From: Apodemus sylvaticus
Lineage: Eukaryota > Chordata > Mammalia > Rodentia > Muridae
Assembly: GCF_947179515.1 (NCBI RefSeq)
Contig: NC_067477.1
Coordinates: 132,048,465-132,112,464, forward strand
Length of the DNA: 64,000 nt
Direction of reading: 5' to 3'
The position numbers and the translations under genes were made by a program. Below, one piece after another: positions 20,131-31,076 of this stretch. Every line of letters starts with the position of its first letter. Within the stretch, counting starts at the first letter, position 1. Below the pieces are notes generated by a model. The model was given only the letters and a program-made list of their open reading frames with translations, did no database searches and had not been told where the DNA came from.

Positions 20131-20979
20131 GAAAGCATGTGGTCATTTATTCTCTAATAAAGCGCTATCCAAAACCATTCTCTGCTCAGCACCCCTCAAG
20201 GACGGCCGTCGTCTTAACGAGTGGTTTTCTGCCCTTGAGGACTCTCAGGGCACACCGTAAACAATCCCACCTTCAAGAACCTGTGAAGAGAACCATCTCA
20301 GTCTGCATGCTTTGTTCTTTCTCATACTTATTTGACCACACAACCCCCTTTGTCACAAGACACATAGTTATGAAAATGTCCCATATGTTTTGGGAAACAT
20401 TACAGTCAAGTTTTTCACAGGTAGGTTTTTGTTCCTGTCCATGGCACCCCAAAGGAAGACAAAGAAAAAAGGGAAGCAGGAATTGTCTAAACTCTGTGTG
20501 CATTCTACACACATGCGCCCCAATCCAGCCTGCAGGTCCTTTCTTCTAAGGGTGCCTGCTTTGATTCCAACAATGCATCATTACTTGATGAAAGGACTTT
20601 GATGCTAAAACAAAGTTTGAGGTCTACTGTGGTCTGCACACCGATGTGCCCCTGAAATTAGTTCCCTGACCAGATATCTGGCTGCCCTTCCCCAGCACCT
20701 TAAGGTTAAGAGAATAGTTCCTAGGCACAGGAGCTTCCAGATTCAGAAGGAGACACTCATGGCCAGCACTGAATCACCAAGGGAAGTTGCCTGTACCTCA
20801 GTGCAGAAGAAGAGTCCTGTGTCTGAGCTGCAGAAGATGTGAAGAATGTGGTCAGGGGGCAGAGGAATAGGAGCCACCTCTGTGCCATTGGAAATAGCAG
20901 CAAGAAACGGCCCAGGCCCCCCTAGTTCTTCTTCTGCATGAAGTTTGTTTCCTTTCCTTCTTGGAGTTGATTTTCTTTT
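20131..20979. other. Unique DNA, no gene recognised
   Basis: Nothing is recognised. A 151-codon frame at 20094-20549 begins inside the neighbouring LTR-like repeat and is therefore unlikely to be a gene. Confidence 0.4.
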
Positions 20980-21182
20980 CTGGGCTAGAGAGATGGCTCA
21001 GCGGTTAAGAGCACAGGCTGCTCTGTCCTGTGGACTGGCACTCTGATTCTAATTCACAAAGCCTATAACTCCAGTTCCACGGGATCAGGTGCCCCCTTCT
21101 GGCCTCTGTGGGCACTTCACACTCAAGTGCAGAATCACTCACACAGGCGCACATCTTTGCACACAGACACAAAAATAAAGAT
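20980..21182 (+). repeat. B3-type SINE
   Basis: It runs from the head 'gggctagagagatggctcag' through 'ccccttctggcctctgtggg' to the tail 'cacaaaaataaagatc'. A B1 has inserted antisense into its A-rich tail, and the tail appears to resume at about 21388. Confidence 0.88.
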
Positions 21183-21384
21183 CTTTTTTTTTTTTTTTTT
21201 GGTTTTTTGGATTTGGTTTTTTTTTTTTTCGAGGCACGGTTTCTGTGCATAGCCCTGGCTGTCCTGGAACTCACTCTGTAGACCAGGCTGGCCTCAAACT
21301 CAGAAATATGCCTGCCTCTGCCTCTGCCTCTGCCTCTGCCTCCCAGAGTGCTAGGATTACAGGCATGTGCCACCACCACCCGGC
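21183..21384 (-). repeat. B1 SINE, antisense, nested in a B3 tail
   Basis: Poly-T (21184-21229, interrupted by G) is followed by an almost full antisense B1 ending 'caccaccacccggc'. Flanks 'aataaagatct' (21174-21184) and 'aataaagtagatct' (21388-21401) look like a duplicated target site differing by a 3-bp indel. The 'tgcctc' hexamer is expanded to five copies (21313-21342). Confidence 0.9.
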
Positions 21385-21429
21385 AATAATAAAGTAGATC
21401 TTTATTAATAAAAAGAAAATAAAAAGAAA

Positions 21430-22337
21430 TGTTTGATGGTTCTGCTCTGCAGATGCCAGGCCTTTCCAAGCGGGAACTCTGCTTGGAACTGACTGCATCT
21501 CCCGGTTTACTTCCAATATTCTCGAATATTCATTTCTGTTTTCTATGCATTTACCTCCTTGTGTTGCATTTGTATAAATTCTCGGATCCTGTTTCCAGCT
21601 CTCTGTCACCCATTGTGTGGAAATCTCCAATTATCACTTGTAATTTTGAGAATGGTATCGTCTGGCTTTTGAAATTCAAACTCCAAGAACTCTTCAAGTC
21701 CGTTTCTTAAAGTAACAAATGCTGGAGGGCCATGTGTGGGATTCCCAGATCTATACGCTGCTTCTAGCCCCCCAGAGCCTCACTAGGTCTCCTGCAGTAA
21801 CCCCGTGTTCATGTCATCTACGCATATCTCAGCAGCCTAGCTAAAGGAGACGAAAGCCAAGCCACGCAGAGGAAGGAAACGCTGAGGAAAAACACTGCTC
21901 TAAACATCTCCAAATATTCTCCCAGTTGTCTACTACAGACAGTAGGTAATACTATTTCTGTTGTGAGCATTCTAATTCTTCTAACACCCTTGGGTGGTCC
22001 CCCGGAAATCAGCCCTAGCCCTTGCTAAACCTTGGTTATCCACGCGAGGCTGTGGCACTCAGACGCATCAGGATGTTGGTTCTTTTCTCTGGTCAGTCCT
22101 CCGATCTTCCCTTCCCTTTCTCTCTTCCTTCCCCTACTCCAATGCAGGTCTAGGCTGCCCCATGCCTGGGCCTAGATAAAAGCTAAACAATGCCTGCTGA
22201 AGCTGAGATCGAGGGAGGGAGGCCGTGGGAACCGGAAAGGGGGAGGAGGAAATGTGTCCCCGCAGCCCTGCCCTGGAAGCCCCGCATCCGAAGCTGGTGG
22301 AAACCAGCCTGCTGCCCTTGGATGGCCCCCACTGGGC
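21430..22337. other. Unique DNA, no gene recognised
   Basis: No repeat, exon or RNA gene is recognised. The frame at 21429-21710 is hydrophobic-rich but matches nothing that I know. Confidence 0.4.
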
Positions 22338-22440
22338 CTCTCATTCATCCAACAGCCATTTACTGGACACCTACTAGGTACTAGGCTCAAAGCCAGGAAC
22401 AACCTTGCCCCTGGGGACTGTCACTTAAATTCTGAAAAAA
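22338..22440 (-). repeat. L2 LINE 3' end, antisense
   Basis: The run 'ctcattcatccaacagccat', 'tactggacacctactaggta' and 'gactgtcacttaaattctg' follows the antisense L2 3'-end order. Confidence 0.65.
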
Positions 22441-23196
22441 CATTCACCACTGTTGTCCCTGGACTCACCCCACAGAGGCAAGGCAGAGGTCAATGCCTCG
22501 TGACAACTCAGAATGGGCCCAGTGAGCTGCCATGACTTCTACAGGGCTCACAGCAGGGCGGGCTTTGTCCCTCTTTGTCCCCAAGTGGACCCCTGGACAT
22601 CTTCCCTGAGGGCAGTTAGTAGAGGTCGCTTTGTCTGCTTCTCTCCCACTCTGGTGTTTAGTTCTCCCGCATGCTGGAGCATCCACCTTTACCCTGTGGG
22701 TTTTGCTGACTGTCCGCTAAGTATCTCTAGCCTTCGGCCTTCCCCTAGCTTCCACGGTTCCCAAGTCTATCATGGCGTTGCTCAGCTTCCCACTGGGTGG
22801 CCATTGGGGCCTCTTTGCCATCTTTGTGAAAAGCAGAAAGGCCCGGAAAGTTTGATGAGCAATTTGTCTCGGGAACTGCAAAGTCCATGCTTGTGAATCC
22901 ATCCTCGGGAGCTGGCCGCTGGCTTCTGCCGGACGACGCTGCTCTTTCTGCTTCTCTGTACTTCACAGGGTGTGTAAATCTGACTCTAGAAATTCCCGGT
23001 TTCCGTCAGGAAGAGGAAACCCGAGTCAGTGACAGGGCTCTTTGCTTTAATTTTCCTGCTATATCCCCGCTAGGCGCTATCTCAAAATAACAAGGTCACT
23101 TTGAGCCATCACCAGGCCCTATTCAAAATCAGTTGGTCACAGAGAAGGGCTGCCAGATGGTTCTCCAGAATGCATATATCTTACTCGGGTCACACG
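22441..23196. other. Unique DNA, no gene recognised
   Basis: The stretch 22980-23110 is mildly CpG-containing and includes 'caaggtcac' at about 23091-23099, an extended nuclear-receptor half-site. This is only suggestive. Confidence 0.4.
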
Positions 23197-23219
23197 TGCA
23201 TGTGCGCGTGCGCGCGCAC

Positions 23220-23263
<44 letters not shown>

Positions 23264-23296
23264 ACGCACACGCACACACACACACACACGCGCGCT

Positions 23297-23332
<36 letters not shown>
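23197..23332 (+). repeat. Compound (CA)n/(CG)n Z-DNA-prone tract
   Basis: It comprises a GTGCGCGTGCGCGCGC block, then CA repeats, CGCACA hexamers, a CGCGCGCTCGCG block and more CA. Purine-pyrimidine alternation is nearly unbroken for about 130 bp. It is the longest CpG-bearing alternating tract in the window. Confidence 0.95.
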
Positions 23333-23333
<1 letters not shown>

Positions 23334-23359
23334 AATGCACGCAGTCACTCTATACTACC

Positions 23360-23412
23360 CTTTGGTTTGGTTTGGCTTGGTTTGGCTTGGTTTGGTTTAG
23401 TTTGGTCTGGTT
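23360..23412 (+). repeat. (TTTGG)n pentanucleotide repeat
   Basis: About ten TTTGG/CTTGG units. It sits on the tail side of the antisense B4 that follows and so probably derives from its A-rich tail (CCAAA on the other strand). Confidence 0.9.
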
Positions 23413-23605
23413 CATACACCCAAGGCCGGCCTTGAATGTCGTCAAGGTCAAGGATGATCTTAATCTTCTGCTCCTCCTGCCTCCTGACTGCTGGGATTAC
23501 AGGTGTGTGACATCACGCTTGGTTTATGAGACTGAGCATTGACTCTTGGGACTCTTGCATGCTAGGTAAGGCCCATGCCAGGTGATTCACATTTCTAGCC
23601 CCTCT
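23413..23605 (-). repeat. B4-type SINE, antisense
   Basis: An antisense B1 body ('ctgctgggattacaggtgtg') is followed by an antisense ID-like head ('cttgcatgctaggtaaggcc', ending 'tctagcccct'). Confidence 0.8.
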
Positions 23606-23810
23606 AAGACCTTTTTTACATGCTTCCTACAAACAGTTATGCATACTTCATATATACATGCTAAATGCACACATATACACCCATGTTCTACAAACATACC
23701 TGCTATATGCCACATATACACCACTCATTCCATTTTTATTCTATATGAACATTCACTTTGGACATCGGCATGCATTTTAAGTCCTGTATTAATAATACAC
23801 ACAGCAATCC

Positions 23811-24030
23811 AGGGGCTGAAGATGGCTCAGTGGTAAAGGACACTGGCTGTTCCTTCAGAGGAACAAGATTCAATTCAATTCCAAAACCTCACACGGAGAC
23901 TCCCGACCATCTATAACTCCAGTGCCAGGAAATCCAGTGTTCTTCTGGCCTTTGGGGGCAGCAGGCGTGCACAGGAGGCACGGGTAAACATGCAGGCAAG
24001 CACATGCATGCACATCAAATAAAGAATCCT
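23811..24030 (+). repeat. B3-type SINE
   Basis: The head 'ggggctgaagatggctcagt', middle 'gttcttctggcctttggggg' and tail 'catcaaataaagaatcctt' are in B3 order. Confidence 0.82.
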
Positions 24031-24117
24031 TAAAATCAAGGAAATACCCACACATTTGGCAAACATACTTCTCTAGTTTTCTGCTTAAAATTCTACTCAA
24101 GGTTTGTTGTTTCTGAG

Positions 24118-24300
24118 TTCTGACTCAGAAGGTAGAGGCAAGAGAATCGAAAGTTCAAGGCCAGCCATTTATGATATTGCCTTAAATCTCACAACTCAGG
24201 AGGCAAAAATAGGCAAACTTTTGTCTGAAGTAGTCAGGACTCCATAGTGAGTTCTAGGCCAACTAGGACTACATAGTGAGAGCCTATCTTAGGAAAAAAG
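24118..24300 (+). repeat. B4/B1 SINE fragments in tandem
   Basis: A B4/B1 body fragment ('ggtagaggcaagagaatcga', 'aagttcaaggccagcc') is followed by a B1-like fragment ('actcaggaggcaaaaatagg', 'gagttctaggccaactagga'). A further scrap, 'gagttcaaggctatcctcag', lies beyond the next SINE at 24545-24564 and may belong to one of them. Confidence 0.6.
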
Positions 24301-24306
24301 GCAGGG

Positions 24307-24530
24307 GAGGGGTTGGAGAGATCTATTTAATAGTTAAGAACACTTATTGCTCTTTCAGAGGACCCAGGTTTGATTCCCATACCCACATAGAGGCTCACAA
24401 CCATCTGTAACTCTGGTTACTGGGAATCCAATGCCTCTTCTGGCCTCCAAGGGCACCAGGTGCACATGTGCTACAGAGACATACATGTATGCAAAACATC
24501 CATATACTTAAGATAAAATTAATAATTCTT
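24307..24530 (+). repeat. B3-type SINE
   Basis: The head 'ggggttggagagatctattt', body 'cctcttctggcctccaaggg' and A/T-rich tail are in order. It appears inserted within older B1/B4 debris. Confidence 0.82.
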
Positions 24531-24599
24531 AAAAATTTTTGAAGAGTTCAAGGCTATCCTCAGCTAAAAAGCAAGGATGAGACTAGCCTGGGGTACTTA

Positions 24600-26340
24600 T
24601 GACCCCATGATATAACTCATCGATTCCCTTCAGTCTGTTCTCTACTGTTTTCTACTGACATTTTTGTTTCTGTTTCTGAAACAAACACAAGTAACTTTTC
24701 TCCTTATGATTTATAACTAATGCAGCTAGGCACAAATTTCTCAAAATTTCAGAAAAACAAATAGATTTGGGGGTGCCTACCCCCCTCTTTCTCTTGCTCA
24801 TGCCTTTGTTTGCATGAGGCCAGGAGTCAGATGGCCCTGGGGAAGCACACAAGATTTGTCACAGTGATGGGAGAGTCACTTCTCACGGAATGCTGGCCCT
24901 CCGCCCGCTGCTGGGGCACAGGATATCACAGAGGGTGTGATGACGTTGGTAGAGGCAAGGCCACGGCACGCATCACTAATGGATCACACCATCTGTCTCT
25001 CCGAGCTTGGGTTTGGCTTCATAGTCTTCTGCGGAATTCTAGCCTCACCAGCTCCTTGAGGCTGGCAAGAGAGATGGGAACTGTGTGACCCCAGTGAGAC
25101 CCACGTCCTCCTTCCACGGGGGAAGAAGACACTGTGGCCTGAGAGGTGATCTTTGTGAGGTCACACTCCACACTGCTCAGCCAAAATGAAGAGACCCTTA
25201 CAGAGGCTCCTGCCCACTGTGAAATCCATGGATACGGCCTCCACAAAGATAGGAGCTTCCTGTGCGAACAAGAAATGGAGACAGGGAGGGCCAAGCAGGC
25301 CTGAAACTCCCTGGATATAGGGGCCCCTTAGTGTCACCTTGTCCATCTTCACTAGGACAAACTGAGGGCCTCTCCTCGCTCCATGCACAGACCTTCGGAC
25401 CCTCCACCCCGGGGGCCTCTGGCCCTCAGGATCGAGGTGGGATTGGGCACCCTTCCACAGCTCAAGCTGAGGTGCTCATCTTTACCCTCCCCCACCCCTC
25501 CCCTCCCCCAAAGCTTCCCCAGCCCTGCTCATCTCACCAAGTGCCTCTCCCCATTCTTGGTACCTCACAAGCAGGTAGCAACCAGTTCCTATTCTGACCC
25601 TTCCTGGCCCTTTAACTGATTATCACATCTAATCCCGTGACTAAATCAGAAGGAAGTTGTTTAGGGCCTGGTCTGGACTCCTGCTGTGCCTCAAGAAAGC
25701 ACCCTATCTACCTCCTCCTCCTCTGCTTCCTAGGGAAGGCATCGCTGTCTCCTCCCTCTAAAGCACAATGCACCTCCATCTAAGCCTCACACTGTGTTTC
25801 TATGCTTTGTTCACAGTCGGGTCCTGTTTGCTGTTGTTCACAAAGGCAAATTGTGTCTTGCTTTTTATCACCCTCATGAGGTTGCTTTGAAGAGCCAGCT
25901 CCCTTTTCTAGAAAGAGCCTTGACCCATGCCCAGCACCCACCGCCTCCTGTCTGCTCCGGGGATGTCCATCTGTTGACTGAGAAGCGCTCAAGCAGGGTG
26001 TGGTGCTGCTGAAGACAATCCTGGTGACCAAGGCACATGCAGGTGACAGCACTCTGCTTCCAGTGTGCACAACCTTGGGACAGCAGCTGCTGTGAGCAGA
26101 ACTAACAGGGTGCTAGGGGGAGACTCCTTCTGGGAGCCCCCGCCCTGGAGCCAGCTGGGCAGACTGCTGTGCCACCCGTGCCTCTGCTTGCAGCCTGGAG
26201 TGGGCATCAGCGCTGCCAGGGACATTCTTTTCCAGGATTGGGACAGACACAGCTTCCCTGAGAACTGCAGGGCGATGGAGGAGAGGGTGTGCAGAGGCGC
26301 TGTAAGGCTCACCTCACACCCGGACAGATGCTGGCTTGTA
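24600..26340. other. Unique DNA, no gene recognised
   Basis: This is a long repeat-poor stretch. Overlapping frames of 60-137 codons occur on both strands (for example 25262-25597 and 25989-26402), none with a domain I recognise. Confidence 0.45.
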
Positions 26341-26341
26341 G

Positions 26342-26371
26342 ACAGACGGACAGACGGACGGACAGACAGAC
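26342..26371 (+). repeat. (GACA/GACG)n tetranucleotide repeat
   Basis: About seven tetranucleotide units alternate between GACA and GACG. Confidence 0.9.
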
Positions 26372-26524
26372 AATGTGCCATGTCTGTGCTCATTTGTGTC
26401 ACACAGATTCCGCACTCAGTTACATTCTACACCGTGGCACCTGCCCACCCACCTCGGCCAAGCAGCATGGTCAAACTGCCACTGGATTCTTCCAAGTGAT
26501 CAAGGAGGAAGACACAGCAATGCA

Positions 26525-26547
26525 GGGCAGGGCAGGGCAGGGCGGGG
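26525..26547 (+). other. (GGGCA)n with G-quadruplex potential
   Basis: Four GGG tracts separated by CA, then C and GGGG: a pentanucleotide repeat that also satisfies the four-tract quadruplex pattern with loops of one or two bases. Confidence 0.7.
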
Positions 26548-27239
26548 CAGGACCAGCTCAGGCTTCATTCGAAGGTCCTTGGGCTCTAATCTCATCACTG
26601 CTAAACTCAGAAGGGCAAAACTGGAATTGTCCTCACCGGGCGTCTTTAGGAAATGACTTAGGGCCAGGTAGGCAGCTCACTGCCAGATTACTGAGTGCAC
26701 GTGAAGCTCTGAAAGGAACTGTCAACAACCTGGGCAGGACCCAGAACCAAGAGTCCACATAGCTCAGTCAAACCTACTCCCCAGCAACCCCACGATGGGA
26801 AAATGTCGGGTCTGGACCCAAGAGGTCTGGGCTGTCAGCCTGGTTCATCTCTGACTTTGAGGCTTCCTGGTCTCTGTGCAACAGGGTGGTGCCAGGCTCC
26901 TTCCAGCCTAAAACAAGGACATGAAGAATTGGGGGTGGGGGATACATACGCGGAGGACCTCACTGATGAGAGAGGATGGGCAGGAAGTGCACTGGGTTCT
27001 TCTCCTGCTGCCGTCCCAGCATACCTGGTAGTTTGAATACACAGCCATCGTGGCAGAGAAGACGCAGCAGCAGGAGCATGAGGCATCACATTGCTTCTGT
27101 AGTCGGGAAGCAGAGGGTGCCAGTGTTCAGCTCACAGTTTCCTTTCTATTCATTCGTTCACACCTGCTATGGAATACTGCTGCCTACGTTTAGCGTGGGT
27201 CTTCGCATACCCATTAACCCGGTCTAGCAGTCCTTCCCA
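26548..27239. other. Unique DNA, nothing recognised
   Basis: No exon or interspersed repeat is recognised. Confidence 0.4.
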
Positions 27240-27251
27240 TGCGCATGCGCA
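27240..27251. promoter_or_regulatory. Canonical NRF1 site candidate
   Basis: The 12-bp perfect palindrome TGCGCATGCGCA matches the NRF1 consensus. Such a CpG-containing site is unusual in CpG-poor, methylation-prone DNA. There is no CpG island around it, so occupancy would depend on methylation state. This is a sequence match only. Confidence 0.55.
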
Positions 27252-27937
27252 AAGGCTTGATGTCTCCTAGGTAATTCTAGGTCCTGACACTCATCATCGA
27301 TATTAATCATCACAGAGTGAAAAGAAGAGGGAGATGTCAGGGCGGCAACATCGCATTCAGGAAGCCAGGGCACAGGGAAAAGGAGCCTTCTTCCGCCGTT
27401 GCTTCCAGAAGACACTGCCTGTGCCCACCCCACTCTGAACCGCCATTCCAAGCGAGCCTTCCCATCAGAATTTTCAGCCCCTGCCTGGGAACCAGACCCT
27501 GGGGCTGGTTACGGTGATTCATGCAACAACACATGGATTCATCCCGTGAGATCATCCACGGAATGCACCTGGAATAGTAGTAGCAAGTGGTCATAGCTGC
27601 TAGGTCATCGCTGCTGAGTTATCGCTCCCTGGGTCATGGCTCTGAGACCTCGTCCAGACACTCTCACTTTCGTATTCCCAGGAATTTCTTGTCATCTGAG
27701 GCACAGACTAAGCTGATTTCTAAAATATATCATGACTATTTCTTGCCTCTAGACTTTTTGAAAGACGTGTATGCTTTTTTGTGTGTGTGTGATCAGAAAA
27801 AGATGCCATTTGTGTATACTAATCCTTTCTACCTTATATCCTATCCACTCCCAAACTTGCTGAGTCAGGACAAGAATATGACGTTGTGTCTGCGGGTGGG
27901 ATCTTAGCTACACTCAGCAAGTTATGAAGGCAAGCTG
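27252..27937. other. Unique DNA, no gene recognised
   Basis: The segment 27595-27650 contains loosely repeated 'gctgctaggtcatc', 'gctgctgagttatc' and 'gctccctgggtcatg' strings, possibly a decayed 14-15 bp tandem repeat. Nothing else is recognised. Confidence 0.4.
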
Positions 27938-28438
27938 TTTCTGCCAGTGCCTATCAGTGTCTTATCATGGGACTTCGCTCCACCCTTGGTCCTGCCCATC
28001 AGTGTCTTATCATGGGACTTTGCTCCACCCTTGGTCCTGCCCATCAGTGTTATATTTTGGGATTTCACTCCATCCTTGGTCCTGTCCATCAGTGGTGCAT
28101 CATGGGACTTCACTCCACTCTTGGTCCTGACCATCAGTGGTGCATCATGGGACTTCACTCCACTCTTGGTCCTGACCATCAGTGGTGCATCATGGGACTT
28201 CACTCCACTCTTGGTCCTGACCATCAGTGGTGCATCATGGGACTTCGCTCCACCCTTGGTCCTGCCCATCAGTGTCTTATCATGGGACTTCGCTCCACCC
28301 TTGGTCCTGACCATCAGTGGTGCATCATGGGACTTCACTCCACTCTTGGTCCTGACCATCAGTGGTGCATCATGGGACTTCACTCCACTCTTGGTCCTGA
28401 CCATCAGTGGTGCATCATGGGACTTCGCTCCACCCTTG
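27938..28438 (+). repeat. 45-bp minisatellite, about 10.5 copies
   Basis: Units begin 'atcatgggac' (or a variant) at 27964 and every 45 bp to 28414, with a partial unit before and a truncated one after. Variant types differ at 'cgctccaccc' versus 'cactccactc' and at 'gcccatcagtgtctt' versus 'gaccatcagtggtgc'. The period is a multiple of three, so 15-residue repeats stay open on both strands. No promoter, signal peptide or unique flank suggests a gene. Confidence 0.97.
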
Positions 28439-28913
28439 TGTCTGAATACAAACTAGCTTACACTGAGCACATCCACCCGCCACTCAAAGACAGTCAGTGC
28501 TGCCACACACACCTCAGCTTAGATTTTATTACATAATAGGAATCACAGTGTTGCTACTGCGTGTACAGGTTTTCTGGTCTTACACAGACATAATGATTTA
28601 ATTACAGAAGCCATACTTTCAAATTTTTCCACCATCATTCCCCAGCATGTCCTAAATCAGTGTGTCTCTGGATTGTATTGTATTAGAACGTTGATCTTAA
28701 CTTGATGCTTGACTTGAATGACATGAATCTTAATTTTTTTAATGTTCAATGAATTTTAGTTTGGGAATTTAGGCCAAATTTCCAAAATGGCCCTAAACAT
28801 ACTTCTGCCTTTCTATAGTATGAAATTATGTAATGCAGTAGTCTTAGTATTGACAATTATAAAATTGAAACATTAGTTAACTCTGTGAAACATCAAAGAT
28901 GCTCTATGTCCTT
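28439..28913. other. AT-rich DNA, unidentified
   Basis: It is clearly more AT-rich than its surroundings and probably an old repeat, but I cannot name it. No gene is visible. Confidence 0.35.
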
Positions 28914-29222
28914 GTATTAGTTAGGGTTTTACTGCTGTTAGCAGACACCATGACCAAGGCAACTCTTAGAAGGACAACATTTAACTGGGGTTGTATTACA
29001 GGTTCAGACCATCAAGGTGAGAATATGGCAGTATCCAGGCAGGCATGGTGCAGGAGCTGAGAGATCTATACCTTCATCTTAAGGCTGCTAGCTGGATACT
29101 GGCTTCCAGGCAGCTAGGATGAGGGTCTTAAAGCCCACACCCACAGTGACACACCTATTCTAACAGGGCCATACCTTCTAATAGTGCCACTCCCTTGGTC
29201 AAGTGTATACAAACCATAACAC
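28914..29222 (-). repeat. Left terminal repeat of the LTR-like element
   Basis: It runs from 'tgtattagttagggttttac' through 'ctggcttccaggcagctagg' and 'cccacacccacagtgacaca' to 'tgtatacaaaccataac'. It pairs with 31077-31371. Confidence 0.85.
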
Positions 29223-30706
29223 TCCACTCCCTGGCTCCCCATAGCCTTGTTTAAACATATGAGTCTATGGGGGCCATACCTAAACATAGCATAATGCAAA
29301 GTACATTTAGTCCAACTTCAAAAGACCACACTGTCTACGACAGTCTCAACAATGTTAAAAGTCCAAAGTTCAAACTCTCTTCTTACATTCATCCAGTCAC
29401 CTAACTTTAATTCCCAAAGCAAGACAGGAAACCAACTGGGCAAACTCCAAACTCTGCATCTCCATGTCTGATGTTAAAGCAGTCTTCAGATCTCCAACTC
29501 CTTCTTCATCTTTGTTGACTGCAATAAAGTTCTTTCTCCTAGGCTGGTCCCACTCCCTGTTATCAGTTTTCCTCAGCAGATATCTCATGGCTCTGGCATC
29601 TTGAACATCTTGGGGCCTCCAAAGCAACTTCGACATTACAGCTTCTTGTTCCAATGTCTGGGATCCACACATGATCTTCTGGGCTCCTCCAAAGGGCTGG
29701 CGTCACTTCTCCAGCTCTGCCTTCTAGAGCACTCTCAGCTCAGGTTGATCCACTTCATTGCCGCTACTGTTCTTGGCAGTCAGCCCATGGTACTGGCAAC
29801 TCCAATACACTGGGGTCTTTCATTGCAACTAGGCTTCACCAATAACCTCTCACGGGCTCTCTTCTTGGTGCCAAGTCTCAACTCCTTTGCATGACCCCTT
29901 CAGTCCCGGGCTGTCAACTGAACAGGGGCTGCACCATCACTAATGGCCTTCCATGGCCTCTCATAATGCTAAGCCTCAGCTGTTCTTCATGATGCCTTGA
30001 TGCCTTCAAAACCATTGCTGCCTGGGCAAGTCTTATACATTACCAAGTCCAGCTGCAGCATAAGGTACAACCTTGGCTATCTCTGGAACATGGCTTCTTT
30101 GTACTCTCAGAAAACACTTCCCAGAAGATTTCACCTCAGTGATGCTGATATCTTCCTAATCACTGTTAATTTCATAACTCCAGCTAACCAGCATCAATTG
30201 TCCCAGTAGTCCCTTCTATTCTTGACTCTAAAGACAGAGCCAAATGGCTGAAACTTCTTCAAGTTCTGCTGCTTGCTGGGGCTAGAACATGCCCCCCCCA
30301 ACCCTTTGTTCAACTTTATCAATGCTGAGATTAAAGATGTATACCACCATATCTGGACTTAAGCTTTTCTTTCACCTAGAACTTGCTTTGTCCCATGCTG
30401 ACCTTGAACTTAGAGATCTGTTTGGCTTTATCTCCAGGGTTAAAGGTGCACATCACCATGCCTGGATCTAAACCTAGCTGGGTAGCATCTTGCCCCAAAG
30501 TCCTAGTCCCTTAATCTGCTATGTCCTGGAACATAGGAATCAACTCCATTCTGCTTCCTGGAGCCCCTTTAATATTTAAACCGCATATTTTATATTTTTT
30601 CCTTTCTAAGTTTGCTATACTTGTTCAAAATGCCTTTCATGAGACTTAACCAGAGAACAAAGTCTATGCTGGGTGTTTCTGAGACTTCCTTTGTCAGTGC
30701 AATTAA

Positions 30707-30765
30707 TATAGATAGATAGATAGATAGATAGAGAGATAGAGAGATAGAGAGATAGAGAGATAGAT
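30707..30765 (+). repeat. (GATA)n/(GAGATA)n microsatellite inside the element
   Basis: About seven ATAG units are followed by GAGATA hexamers. It lies within the interior of the LTR-like element, next to 'gcaattaatatagata', and so post-dates or accompanied that insertion. Confidence 0.93.
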
Positions 30766-31076
30766 CTTTACCTTAGCTTTAGGTAGACTCCAGACAAGGG
30801 CAAAAAAGCAGCCACATTCTTCACCAAAATACCACAAAAACAGTCTCTATGCAACATACTGAAATTCTTCTCCTTGGAAACCTCTTGGGCCAGGTCTGCA
30901 CAGTTCAAATCACTCACAGCAACAAATTCTTCCATATTTCTACTAGATTAGCCCATTAAGCCCCATTTAAAGCACTCCACCACTTTCCAAATCCAAAGTC
31001 TCCAAATCTACATTCTTCCAGACAAAAGCATGGTCAGGCCTAGCACAGCAATACCCCACTCCTGGTACCAACTTCT

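Noticed and set aside
27938..28438. CRISPR-like array
   Set aside because: Units are directly contiguous with no unique spacers, and the surrounding DNA is mammalian. It is a minisatellite.
27922..28536. Long frames of 160-189 codons on both strands across the 45-bp repeat
   Set aside because: The 45-bp period is a multiple of three, so any stop-free unit stays open. Frames are open in several registers and on both strands, and there is no unique domain, signal peptide or plausible promoter.
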